Positions 44,883-56,798 of a stretch of 64,000 nt of DNA are shown one piece after another (position 1 is the stretch's first letter; every line of letters starts with the position of its first letter). The notes beneath the pieces were generated by a model. It made no database searches, had not been told where the DNA came from, and worked only from the letters and a program-made list of their open reading frames with translations. The position numbers and the translations under genes are program-made. Source of the stretch: Parasponia andersonii. Lineage: Eukaryota > Streptophyta > Magnoliopsida > Rosales > Cannabaceae. The DNA lies in contig JXTB01000095.1 of NCBI GenBank assembly GCA_002914805.1, positions 621,207 through 685,206 on the forward strand, in the 5' to 3' direction.

Positions 44883-45799
44883 TCTTATCCCAAGATTAGC
44901 CAACCCAAAAAATGGGGTGAATTGGGTTTTAAAAATTTTTGCAAACATTTCAAGATAAGCAAGTGAAATATGCAAGTGATGACTATATCAAGTAAAAATA
45001 ATTAAATAACATACATAAACTCAAAGTTGATAAAGTAAAGAGATAGAAATAAAGAAGTGCAAGCGCTATTTTTATGAGGTTCAACAAACACGATAGTTTG
45101 TCTACGTCACTGGCTCTCGGCAACATACTTTGAGTTTTCCACTATCGGATTAAGAATATGGGCTTGACTGACCCTTGTACACAATAGGTGATTTCTTCTT
45201 ATGTACACCCAGGACTTTACAATAGTCTTGAATTCGACTCTATCATCCATAATCACGAATTGTTTAGACTCCAGTATTAATCTCACCTAAACCAGATTAT
45301 TTATGAATCCGATATCAATCTCACCTCACAATTATAATTTGGATTATATAGAATTCATTGATTCTATATTTCAAGCTTCTTTCGATTCTTTTTAAAATTG
45401 TGACTTCTTAAATTGATTTTAATAAAATATGGATAATGTAGAAATTCATAAGTCAATTTAACAATTGTGTAATATAAATTTTCAAACTTAGATTGAAGAT
45501 AAATCAATTTGACTCTGTATGTTTGAAAATTTCCACTTTTTAGAAAAATTTGATCCATTAAGATCATATTATATGTAAACATATATTCAAATACAAGAGC
45601 TAAATATTTAACGTTTGCTAGTCTAGGTCTTGTATTCTTAATCTTTGTCTTTACACTTTTTTTTATATTCCTTCTTGAATATCTTGTGATCGTTTCTATT
45701 TAGATTGCTATACATTCAAATAGATTATTAGTTCTTAATCATATGTTTGTTAAATTCAAAATATGAGTATAAAATTAATGATACAAAACATAGTTAATA
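44883..45799 (-). repeat. Solo LTR inserted in the Helitron gene (copia family D)
   Basis: About 917 bp, homologous to the LTR at 55411-56650 (shared CCCAAGA-TAGC-AACCCAA, GTGAATTGGGTTTT and ACCCTTGTAC words). Flanks AATAA (44878-44882) and GATAA (45800-45804) form a 5-bp duplication with one change. Removing the block and one flank joins ARQL to LYIEFSNKCVWN in frame. No internal region is present. Confidence 0.8.
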
Positions 45800-47753
45800 G
45801 ATAATTGTCTAGCTTCTGTATTAAATTTATTTATTTCCATCTATTCTGTTAAAGTTCTCTCAATTCAAAGTTGTCTATTTTTATTGTTAAGACATTGGTT
45901 TGAATAGAATGTTATATTTTGCATATGTTGTAAATGAATTGTTAATATCTATACTACTGGATTCTTGTGGTATATAAAATATTTATATAATCTCCATAGA
46001 GCTTCATACGATGTTATATATCGGCAATTAATATAATTTTTTATTTCATCTATTTCTTTTGTAAATAGTTTCTGCAGATTGTTTTGTACAAATATTGTCT
46101 TCTATTACTGCCCTTAATCTATTTGGACCTTTTGTTAAATATATATATATATATATATTTTGTTTATTAACATAAATTGTGAGCATATTTCAATATTTAT
46201 ACGGGCGTGAAATTTTAAACATAAATCTTTATTATAAGGGACTACAAATCTATTGTCTAATTTAATGAATTCTTGTTGTATATAAAATGTTGTATTCCTG
46301 CATTTGTAATTGACAAAATCTATTTTTCTCAATAGTTATTTCATTTTAAAATTGTTGACGGAATTTTTTAGAACAAACTAAGTTTTTCATGCATATAGTG
46401 TTTATTTTAGCAACACCACATAGCCCATGCGTCATGAATTTTGCTATGATACTATATTTTTATAGATTTTTTATAGGATTAGGTATCTCAGCCGAGATAA
46501 GTTTATCTATTTGTGATAGTTGAAATAATTTTTCATTAGGATATACCCAAAATAGGAGGTAGCAATGAAGTAGGCCATGTTTCCTGAATTTAATAACATG
46601 TAAATCTACATAACAATATAAACCAAAAAAACAAAGAAAAATATTAGTTTTAATTAAAGATAGAAATCACTATTTTTTTTGCATATTTTGTTTTATTACA
46701 TAAAATAATATGGTCTAATCTTCAATGATAGTGTCAAAAATTTTATCAATTTTAATAGTAGATAAAATTTGATTTAATTCGATTTTAAAAGTTCTTGTAA
46801 TTATATATGGCTTGTCTTTAGGTTTTTGAGCAAGAATTTTATTTAAGACATGTCTAATTTCAGGCCATTAAGAATTGCATGTAAATATTATAAATAAGTC
46901 AGGGTTTCCATATTGTCTGCATATTGACATGGCATCTTGATAATTTTTGATCATACATCTGGTACTTCTAGTTTAACTAGATGGAAGAATAATTTGTTTC
47001 CTAATTAGTCTAACATCTGTATCTCCTCTTGTATCGGCATCTTGAACATTTTAAAAAATTTCAGATCTCAAATTATTTTGATTTTTTCTGACATTGTCTA
47101 ATCAATTTTCTTCAATAGAGGCATATGCATCAACTACATATTGCTAAAAAAATCTTCAACTTTTGAATAAAAGATTGTTTATATTTTCATATTATTGTAA
47201 CTGATGACAATAGAATGCTTTCACATAGTTTCTATTTATTGAAGGTTATTTTTCTGGTCTATCTATATTCTAATTTAAATCAATTCTATAACCATTTTCT
47301 CTATATTGAAATAAAAGGGGATATTGTAGAGCCATATAAGATGGATGTAATTTTGCGATTCTTTATAAATTGTTTATTCTATCTTGAATTATAATGTCTC
47401 TTTCTTTTTCATATTCACCAATATTTCTAACAATTAGACCTTATATATCATTCAAAGTGGATAATTCATATTGATTATTATCCATAGGTTGTCATTTTAT
47501 TAATCTTTATTTCATAGATTGAATTTTATTTTCATTGCATCTATCTTTTACCGTATGGAAAAATTTGACTAATTCATTATTTTTATTAAGTATTTTAACT
47601 AAGTTTTCAATAATTAATTTTGTCAATTGTTTTAATTCATCATCAAATGAAAATGTCGACATTCAATTTTCAATCTCATTTTCTATATCATATATGTATA
47701 TTTGAGAATATTCTGGGGGATTATTATTTGTTGGTAATAAATGATATGAACCC
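45800..47753 (-). pseudogene. Helitron Rep (HUH nuclease) region
   Basis: Minus strand, many stops. From the right: LLPTNNNPPEYSQIYIYDIE, LHPSYMALQYPLLFQYRENG, CRQYGNPDLFIIFTCNS*WP, then HVIKFRKHGLLHCYLLFWVY at about 46550-46600, then RFVVPYNKDLCLKFHARINI (46135-46332). These are the Helitron-like N-terminal and Rep blocks in normal order. In the HUH site the second His is Tyr (HCY instead of HxH), so the nickase would be inactive even without stops. The gene continues to the left into the helicase and to the right, across a gypsy insertion, at 52429. Confidence 0.87.
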
Positions 47754-48498
47754 TGCCCATAATCATGACGAAACCCAACACCAATTATGGAACTCGGACC
47801 TAGGATCACTAAGTCACAAGAATATTGAGTCTTAACCAATCATCGAGCAAGATACGAACCAAAAACTACGATTGATTAAAGATGCCACACCAAGAATTCT
47901 CAAGAACTACTCAAGAATAAGTGGGATAAGTCTGGTGCTTTGAACACTATAGGAGTTAACTTGATAAGTTCAAGAATCTTTTCAAGAATGAAAGAAAACA
48001 CGAATAACTTGCAATATTATTGATAACTAAGCTCTAAAAAAAGTAAAAGGTTTTCTCTTTTATATAGGAGTCGAATTTAACTTTAATTTAAAGTAAACTA
48101 ATGCTATTTTGATATGTGGCAACTCTTTGGTAAAATAAAGGCAACTAAATTGGAAAATAACTAAACCTAAATTAAAAAACTTTTGTAAAAGTACAAAAGA
48201 CCTGGAAAAATGTGTAAAGAAGTACTTAGCTCTAATTGGACTCTTCTAGAACCTTAATTATAGTGATTAGGCTCTTTTGGATCTGATTTGGGCTCATATT
48301 GAGGCTCTATGCTTTAGCCATCTTACCAATGTATTGAATCAGCCCATTTAACGCCTCTTTGAATCTCTTGGCTCTTAGTCTTGTGATTAGTCCACTTGGC
48401 AAGCTTAATAGATCATGTGAACACAACCTTGAGTCCCCCAAAGCTCACGTGAGTGCTCCTCCTCTTGGGCGTGTGGTTAAGCTGCTACATTTGCATCA
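47754..48498 (-). repeat. 3' LTR of the second Reina-like element
   Basis: About 745 bp. Minus start TGATGCAAATGTAGCAGC after purine-rich AAGAGATGGAGAA (48499-48511), end ATTATGGGCA. Paired with 51685-52428. Confidence 0.85.
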
Positions 48499-48559
48499 TT
48501 CTCCATCTCTTGAAAAGGATTTGTCCTCAAATCTTCACCTACATCAAAAGGAGATAAAT

Positions 48560-49190
48560 CAATAACATTAAAGCTCACACTAATACTATACTTACCTGGT
48601 AATTCGAGCTTATAAGTATTACCATTGATGCGTTCCATAACTCGAAATAGTCCATCATCCTGAGGTAGAAGTTTTGAATGTCATTGCTCGGAAAACAATC
48701 CTTCTTTAAGTGCAACCAAACCCAATCTCTTACTTCAAATACTACCTTTTTGTGTCCCTTATTTGCTTGATAAATATACTGCTCAAACCTTCTTTCAATG
48801 TTCAACTGTACCTTTTTATGAATCTGTTTCACTAATTCAGCTTTCTTTTTACGATCTAAGTGTACACATTCACTCAAAGGTAAATGGGTTAAATCCAAAG
48901 ATGACAATGGATTAAATCCGTAAATAATTTTAAATGGTAAAAACTTAGTTGCAGAATGTACACTCCTATTATAAGAAAATTCAATAAATGGCAAATAATC
49001 TTCCCATATTTTCGAGTTCTTCTTAATGATAGCACGCAACAAAAAAAGATAAAGTCCTATTCACTACTTCAGTTCGACTATCAATTTGTGCATGACAAGT
49101 AGTAGAAGACAATAACTTGGTTCCTAACTTTTCCCACAATGTCTTCCAAAAGTAACTTAAGAACTTAGCGTCTCTAGCTAAAACAATGTT
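48560..49190 (-). pseudogene. Integrase fragment of the second Reina-like element
   Basis: Minus strand. [20 protein letters not shown] carries the second catalytic Asp, and [12 protein letters not shown] carries the catalytic Glu. Then the core continues in 48575-49042: [40 protein letters not shown], and the C-terminal QYIYQANKGHKKVVFEVRDW. The part with the zinc domain and first Asp is missing. The upstream join to protease is in frame (see next entry). Confidence 0.87.
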
Positions 49191-50708
49191 CCTAGGCATA
49201 CCATGCATGGGTACCACATCACAAAGCACTTCATCTTCATACTTGCCAATAGAAAATGCCACCAACACCTGTTTTATTACCTTGACTTCTCCACAATTGT
49301 TTAGTCACTGAAGCCGGTATCGTCATGAATGTTTTATAGTAGGTAATGCTAATTTTTCCACTAATTCAGTACTAGCCATGTTGGTGTAACTCTCTCCATT
49401 GATTATGACTCTACAAACTTTGATATTCACAAAATATTGAGTATGAACTCCCATCAGTTGTTTTTTTCTGCCTTAACTTATGTGCTAAGAGCTCGTCTCG
49501 CCACATGTCTACAGCACACTGTCCATCATAGTCATCTTTAAGTGATGGCATGTCATTATTTTCATCTTCTTGTTCATCATCCGTCTTAATCTTCCCTTAA
49601 GCATTGATCACCATCACCCTTTTATTCGGACATTGGCTAGCTATATGACCCCTGCCTTGACATTTAAAACACTTAATTTCACGATTTCTAGAAGTGGCAG
49701 ATTCAGTGTTTCCTTGTTTCGATGCTGCAACTTATTTTGTATCCTTAGAAGACTCGGACTTAGGCTTAGCTAATGGGAGTTTATCCTATTTAGGGGCTGA
49801 TCTCCACGAGTTTGTAGGAGCTGAGCTTGTTCCCTTCCTAGAAAAATTCCTCCATTCTATTGTTGCTTAACTTTGATAGCTTGATACACCATATCTGTTA
49901 GTTCTGCATAATGTTATATCTCTACCAAATCTATTGTCTCTCTATTTAGACCGTACAAGAACCTAGCCATGATAGCTTCTCCATCCTCCTCTACATTTTT
50001 TCGAATCATAGTAACCTCTATTTTCTCGAAGTATTTATCTACTCTTTTGGATCATTGACTTAGATGCTGCAACTTGTTGTACAGCTCCCGATGATAGTAG
50101 CTTGGAATAAAATGTCTTCTCATTATTATTTTCATCTCGTCCTACATCTCAACAGGATGTTTTAGATTTCTCCCTTCCTTCAACAATTGATTCCACCAGA
50201 CAATGGCATAATCAATGACTTCAACTGCAACAAGCTTTACCTTTTTAATCTCAGAATAGTTGTGGCAATCGAAGACAATATCCATCCTCCTCTTACTCTA
50301 GATAAGCTTTAGGATCGTTTCTACCTTGGAATTATGGAATCTTCATTTTAATGCCTTACAAGTCATTATCTCGGCTAGGTCTACCCATTCTAGCTTCTCT
50401 ATTCCCATAACCACGTCTAAACCTGCCCCTGTTTATTGTTGGATTATTAACCTCCTCCCATTCCTCTATAACTTCATCATCACCCCATTGCTCCTCCAGT
50501 TGCATTCGCCTAGGTGGTTGCCTAATGGTGGTATTTTGAGGCTGTCCTGTAGGTGCTTCTCCTTCCAACCTATCAATCCTTTCATGGATTGGTTCTAGTT
50601 CAGCTCTCATCATTCTCCTCATCCCCCCAATAACGCCTGTAATTGTAAGTCCAAAACAATTGGTTGTTGTACCTCTTCAGTTGAGTTTTCTTCTTGATTA
50701 TGTGACAT
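49191..50708 (-). pseudogene. gag: gag and protease of the second Reina-like element, fused to integrase
   Basis: The gag ATG is at 50708 (MSHNQEENSTEEVQQPIV). 50356-50622 is open (MRRMMRAELEPIHERIDRLE), followed by stops and shifts through the gag core. The knuckle CFKCQGRGHIASQC is at about 49640-49680. Protease sequence ends [16 protein letters not shown] and passes directly into HGMPRNIV of integrase near 49205, in one frame (49023-49268). RT, RNase H and the first part of integrase have therefore been removed by one deletion. It aligns well with gag and protease of 35291-40030. Confidence 0.85.
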
Positions 50709-51684
50709 ATTGAAATCTATAAAAGCAAGATTAGGACCTCACAAGTACTCTTTCCTCACGTGTTTCACTCAAAAGGATTTAGTCACTCTCGTGTTTAGCA
50801 CTCAATGGCTTTTATCCTCTTATGTTCTCACCACTCATGCCTATTTCCAGTTAGTATGTTTTCTTTGCACTCTTAATCGATTCAAGAATACTCTAGCTGC
50901 AATTCAATATGGTAAGCCATCAGATCAAACCACATGACTCATAAGTAATTCTCAAGAAGCTGGTGCAAAAAATTTGAGTAACACCAATTCTTCGATTTCA
51001 GCAATACCCCAAAATTCACACAATTTCTCCAAAATTTTGATGATTTTTTACACTTAAGCATGGGATTTTGGCAAAAACAAGTTTAGAAAGTAAGAAATAA
51101 GATTGACACAAAAAAATTTAAACGAGGATCTAGTAATTTTTTTCTTCAGATCTGAGTCCCCTTTCTCCTCCTTTTTTTTCTTTTCTTCATTTTTTTTCTA
51201 CTAGAACTAGAAACGAAAAATTTGAATCAAACTAGGATATTGAGAATACAAAACTCGAATGTGACTTAATCAAGGTGGGATATAGCCTCCCTAGTAACCC
51301 TAATAACTTGGACCCCAAAGAAAAGCAAAAAAACCCTAGTTAGCTCAGATTAGGAAACCAAATAATTCTAGTGTCCCTAAAGCACAAATTTTGGCCAGTA
51401 TAAGGAGTTTGATCAAATTGAGAAACCTAGTATCCTTAGATCTTAGAATTTTGACCACTACAAGGAGTTTGATCAGATTAGGAAACCTAGTATCCTTAGA
51501 TCTCAAAATTTCGGCCAAGAATCTTAGTCGATCAGAATAAGAAACTAAATATCACCACTATACCTAAAGCAAGAAATTTGGCCATTAACTTTTTTTTTTC
51601 ATAACCCTAATTCAAGAATCAAAGGAATAGTAAATAATGTAAAGGATAATTCAAACTTGCCTAAAAATCCAAGCTCTAATACCT
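50709..51684 (-). other. 5' untranslated leader of the second Reina-like element
   Basis: AT-rich, no coding. Contains repeated phrases AGGAAACCTAGTATCCTTAG (about 51420 and 51480). Ends at the primer site 51671-51683. Confidence 0.6.
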
Positions 51685-52428
51685 CGCCCATAATCGTGAC
51701 GAAACCTAACACCAATTATAGAACTTGAACCCAAGGTCACCAAGTCGCAAGAATATTCAGTCTTGATCCATTACCTAGCAAGATACAAACCAAAAACTAC
51801 GATTGATTAAAGATACTATACCAAGAATTCTCAAGAACCACTCAAATCAATGGGATAAGTTTGGTTGTTTTGAACACCACAAGAGTTAACTTGATAAGTT
51901 CAAGAATTTTCTCAAGAAAGAAAAAGAACACGAATAACTCATAATATTATTGATAACTAAGCTCTAAAAAACATAAAAGGTTCTCTCCTTTATATAGGAG
52001 TCGAATTTAACTCTAATTTAATGTAAACCAATATTATTTTGACATGTGGTAGCCTACTCCTAAAATAAACACAACTAAATCCAAAAATAACTAAATCTGA
52101 ATTAAAGAAATTTACTAAAAGTACAAAAGACCTAGAACAACATGTAAAGAAGTGTTTAGCTTCAATTAGACTCTTTTAGAACCTTAATCATAGTGACTAG
52201 ACTCCATTGGTTCTGATTTGGGCGCATATCGAATCTCTATGTGTTAGTCATCTCATCAATATGTTGAATCAGCCTATTTAATACCTCTTTGAATTTGTTG
52301 GTTCTAAGTCTTATGATTGGCTCACTTGCCAAGCTTAATGGATCACGCAAATGCTACCCTTCAGTCCCCTAGGCCCGGGTAAATGCTCCTCCTCTTAGAC
52401 CTGTAGTTGAGCTGCTACATTTGCATCA
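51685..52428 (-). repeat. 5' LTR of the second Reina-like element
   Basis: About 744 bp. Matches 47754-48498 throughout, e.g. AAAACTACGATTGATTAAAG and TTTATATAGGAGTCGAATTT, with clear divergence. The minus-strand start TGATGCAAATGTAGCAGC is at 52428. Confidence 0.85.
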
Positions 52429-52960
52429 ATAAAGATCCCATAAGATGAAGAACTTGACTACTAATTTTGAAGATATATGGACTATCTAAATTCCTTGTGT
52501 TTTGTCCTATATTTACTCCGAAATATATAAAAACAAACACAGAATTAAAAGTTCAAATATTTTTTTTGAAAATATGTACTTAAAGGCCTTCCGTGATAAT
52601 CAAGTAATTGATCTAGCATAAGAGGGTGTTTTTTTACTAGAGGAAGTTTAACTTTTCTATCTTTGCAATATAGAATATGTTTGGCAGATGAGTTCTTTTG
52701 GTATCAAATCAAAAAGATGGGTTATAATATTTATAGATGCAAAAATAATCTCTAAGATTATGATATTTGTTAATATCGCTTGTAAAAAAGTACTTAATGA
52801 GAGTTAAAGGTGATAAGATGTATACTGAATTAAACTTATAATCGTAAGGAAATATTTTTTTCTCTATTTCTATAGAGGGAATAAAAAGATTACTGTGCCA
52901 ATGGCCCAATTGAATGAAAGATATATGTTTCAGAAGTTGCAAAACTTGATAATGGAGCAA
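52429..52960 (-). pseudogene. Helitron gene, N-terminal part right of the gypsy insertion
   Basis: Minus strand: CKDRKVKLPLVKKHPLMLDQ, DYHGRPLS, then a diverged section ending LHLMGS at 52429. These match the region upstream of Rep in plant Helitrons and join to SYHLLPT at 47753. The start codon was not found; the right limit is approximate. Confidence 0.65.
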
Positions 52961-53899
52961 GCCTTGATCGAAGAATATTTTCTGAAATCATAATGGAATC
53001 CCTATATTGATGATTCAAAATATCATAATTTCTAATTGTAGAGTCTTCATTTAGAAGACAATGATGATGTCATTTACATTAACGTCTTGATGATGGAAAA
53101 TTTTCCGATATTATCATATTATTTATCTAATTAAGAAAATAAAAAATATATATAATGTTAATATTTTTTTTACTAAAAGTTTATGGAATAACATAGCAAT
53201 GTTATTTAGGCACGATATTTTTATTACATACAAAATTTAAGTCCTTCAAATTAGATGCACAAAATGTTAAATGATACATATAATAAAATCAAATACATAA
53301 CAACAACGAAATTTTATGACAAAATTAATTATAATCTCTCCTCTTTTTTTTCCCTTTTCTTTTGTAGTTTTCCTTTTTAATAAAATCTTCATGCCTCTCT
53401 TTGAGAATAAAAAGAGTCAAATTCTCCATCAATGAGACACAACTGATTTTTTGTCGTTGCTATAATTATATAATATATATACAGATTAATGTCTCTAAAC
53501 ATATTTATACATATAGATACACAAAAATTGGCTCAGATACGTGGAAGTATTATCAATATATGACAAATTTATAAGATAATGTATTTTCAAATGTTTGTCT
53601 AACTACATGAGAAATTACTTTTTGGGAAAGTAATATTTCTAGTAATTAAATAAATATATAAAACATAATCAATATGTATGAAAATCTGTCATATATGTTA
53701 TATTAGTTAACGTAACAAAATGAAATCATAGGAGTGCGCTGCAAGACTACTAAAAACTACCTAGTGAATAGAGGCTAAAAAAATTAAAAATTATATAAAA
53801 AAGAACAATTTGTAAAAGGAGGATTGGGGAAAAAATACCAAAAAACCAAATATACAAAATTACAGATCAACTGTAAAAATATAATAGGATCACGGAAAA
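52961..53899. other. AT-rich DNA, possibly Helitron 5' sequence
   Basis: No ORF supported. A Helitron 5' end (TC on the minus strand) must lie at or beyond this region but cannot be picked out by eye. Confidence 0.35.
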
Positions 53900-55410
53900 T
53901 TAAAAAAAAAAAAACGTAATTTCCTCTTAAACATGTTTTCTTTTCAAAGCCTCAATACTTTATCTTTTCTAAATACATTAATAAAAAAAGAAAAAAATAA
54001 GCACTAAAGAGATTAAAAGAAATATATGTACATATTTCAAAGGTCCTTTCAACAAAAAACCTTCAAGCCGATACACACGGCAATTTTCAGGCGTTAGTAT
54101 CTTACTCCGTATGATAAGAAATTTATATTCATCTTCGCCAGTTATACGAAGGATTATAAAATATCATCAAAAAAACATCAGAAAAACAGAGGGGAAAATA
54201 TGCACAATTCAAAGAAAAAAGATTGAGGGACTGATTAAGAAGATAAAAGACCTAGAGAAAAGAACGATCAAAACCTTGTCCAACGAAGAATTAAAGGAAC
54301 CAAGCTAGTCAAATGACCAAAGAACCAGAACCTCTCCCTTAGACAAGCGCAAGGCAAAAGAATAATATCGTCACACAACTATCAAGTAAGGAACAATCAA
54401 AGAGAAGATAAAAGACCGAGAAAAGAGAGTGATCAAAACCGTGTGAAACGAAGAATCAAATGAGCCAACCCAGTCAAATGACGAAAAAACTATCAAGCAG
54501 TGGAGCAATAAAAGAGGCTATAAAATGAACGAAAAACCATGCCTAATCCCTCAGATAATCCAAACACAAAAGGGCGGTCTGGTCAAGTCATACATAGACA
54601 GAAAAAAAAGACCAAAATGTCACACTGACAAACAAACCACAAAAGAGATTCCAAGGCAAAAGACGTAAAAAGAAAAAAAAAGCAGAGTTTCTGTTATACC
54701 CAAAGCAAAACCAATTTCATATATTGATAAAAATTAAGCTGAAATAAAAAAAATAACCCTAAATATAACCAATATCTCATAAAAATAATAAAGGAAGAAA
54801 ATTTCGAACCTGAAAAAACATCTAAGACCAAGGAAAGACCACCACACAATATAGCACCATTCATAAATATTAATTGACATATCATTTAAAGGAAAAACAC
54901 ATATCATAATTAAGATCAAAATATCTAAAAAAGATAACAAAATCAAGCAAAATTATCCCGTAAATAAACTGAAAAGAATTCTAGAAATTTCCCTACCAAA
55001 AAAAATCAAACAAAGTGCAACTAATTTTATATATAGACAAAAATAAAACTTAAATGAAAAAAAAAACCCTAAATACAACAAATATCTCATAAAAATGATA
55101 AAGGAACAAAATTTCAAACCAGAGAAAATACTAGAGACGAAGAAGAGACCACCACTCAACACAGTACTATTCAGATCTAACTAGGTAAGCCGAGACATAT
55201 AAACAAAAATTTGAAGAACATAGGGTAAAGAACAAAAAAAAACCCATAAACAAAAAGATCGAAGAGCAGAAAATTTTAAAAAGAAAAAAAATGATATCAA
55301 AGAAGAGCGAAAAAAATAATCGAAGAGAAAGAAAAAAAGAGAAAAAAACTCATACTCTAAAAGAAACAAAACCAAAGAGGGAAACAAAGAAGAATAATCC
55401 TCAAAAGAGA
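53900..55410. repeat. Purine-rich tract with two pairs of diverged direct repeats
   Basis: The plus strand is strongly A/G-rich. Pair 1: 54228-54325 and 54400-54495 (AGATAAAAGACC, AGTCAAATGAC). Pair 2: about 54720-54875 and 55025-55170 (CCTAAATA, AATATCTCATAAAAAT, GACCACCAC). Minus-strand ORFs rich in Phe/Leu here are composition artefacts. Confidence 0.65.
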
Positions 55411-56650
55411 TGTTGTCCCAAGAATAGCTAACCCAAGAGGGGAGTGAATTGGGTTTTTAAGACTTTTACAAATTTTTTAAATTAAGTAACAAGATTGAGA
55501 AAATAATGAATGGAGTAAGTAAAAATAGCAAATAAATAAACACAATATCAAAGTAAATAACTTAAGAGATAGGAATAGAGAGATGCAAACGCTATTTTTA
55601 CGAGATTCAACAAACACGACGATTTGCCTATGTTCCCGGCTCTCCGTAACTTGCTTAGAGCAGGCTTGACCGACCCCTTGTACAACCGGAGTGATTTCTT
55701 CTTAGGCACACCCACGCCTTTATAATAGTCTTGAATCTGGCTCTATTACGCCTAACAACGGATTGTTTAGAATCCGGTGTCAACCTTATCTATACTGGGT
55801 TGTTTATGATTCTGGTGCTAACCTCACCTCTCAATAATGTTTTTATAAGAATAATGCACAAATGATGCTCTAGGAATGGCTCAAATAGATATGAAAGTTA
55901 TAGTTGAGTAAAAGAGAGCTCTTATACTTAGAAACTAATTGGGTATCAATATGGGTTCATATTCTCTATTTTTAAGCCATCAAACTTGGCTCTATTTAAG
56001 GGCATTTTCAAAACTAGCCATTTTCGACCATTGATATCTTGCTGCCAAAATTTGGGTCGACCAGAAATAATTTTGGTCGACCAAAAAACTAGCCGTTGGA
56101 GTCCGATACGCCAGTTCAAGTCCAACGACTATTTTTCGCCTTTATTTTGGTCGACAAGCCTGGTCGACCAAAATCAGTTAGAAACAATTGAACTAATTTG
56201 GTCGTTCTTAAAATTTCATTTTTCAAAACATTTTTAACATTAAGAAAATGTACTTTTGAGAATATTTGAGCTAGATTAGAAATGATATTTATTTTCAAAC
56301 AATCAATGGATTTAAAGTTTAGCTAATTCTTTGAAAATTTGTTTAAAAATCATTTGAAAGAGTTTTGAGCCATATCAAAGAGAATATTTTGTGCAATGCA
56401 ATAAATCAAGTATAAGATTAGGAAATAAATTTTAACCTATTTAGACTTGGTCTTGAATCTTGATTCTTCATATTCATCTTCAACCTTCGAGATTTTTCAA
56501 TGGTGCACTATTCTTGAGGACTTCATTTCTTGAGTTTTATCAATTTCTTTTTCAACTTCATAATTACAAACTCAAGCCAGTTATTAGTAACTAAATCATA
56601 TGTTTGTTATTATCAAAATAAGAAAAGATTGAAAGCCATATAGGTCAACA
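55411..56650 (-). repeat. 3' LTR of a copia element (family D)
   Basis: Plus-strand ends TGTTGTCCC...GGTCAACA, 1240 bp. On the minus strand a polypurine tract (AAAATGGGAGA) directly precedes its start. Homologous to the solo LTR at 44883-45799. 56040-56165 carries several short inverted GGTCGACC copies. Confidence 0.78.
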
Positions 56651-56798
56651 ATCTCCCATTTTTTTATGATGACAAATATTGATTTTTGAGATAAAAATAA
56701 TGATACAACTTAATTAGTATACATGACCTTACCATTAGTTTTAGAAACTCTCCCTCAACATATACATGGAAAAAAAAATTCTCCCTCTTTTTAACTAA
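56651..56798 (-). other. Copia D 3' untranslated end with polypurine tract
   Basis: Minus-strand TTTGTCATCATAAAAAAATG and then GGGAGA before the LTR. This CATCAT-then-purine arrangement is common at the 3' end of plant copia elements. Cut at 56799 by the LINE. Confidence 0.65.

Larger units (their letters stand above)
47754..52428 (-). mobile_element. Second Reina-like gypsy element (minus), internally deleted
   Basis: LTRs at 47754-48498 and 51685-52428 flank a primer site (minus GGTATTAGAGCTT, 51671-51683), gag, protease and an integrase fragment. RT and RNase H are missing. It sits inside the Helitron Rep gene: LHLMGS on the right side and SYHLLPT on the left side rejoin when it is removed. 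Same family type as 35291-40030 but with different LTRs. I found no clean target duplication. Confidence 0.85.

Noticed and set aside
54694-55387. Minus-strand Phe/Leu-rich ORFs resembling membrane proteins
   Set aside because: Produced by the A-rich plus strand read in reverse. Several overlap in different frames.
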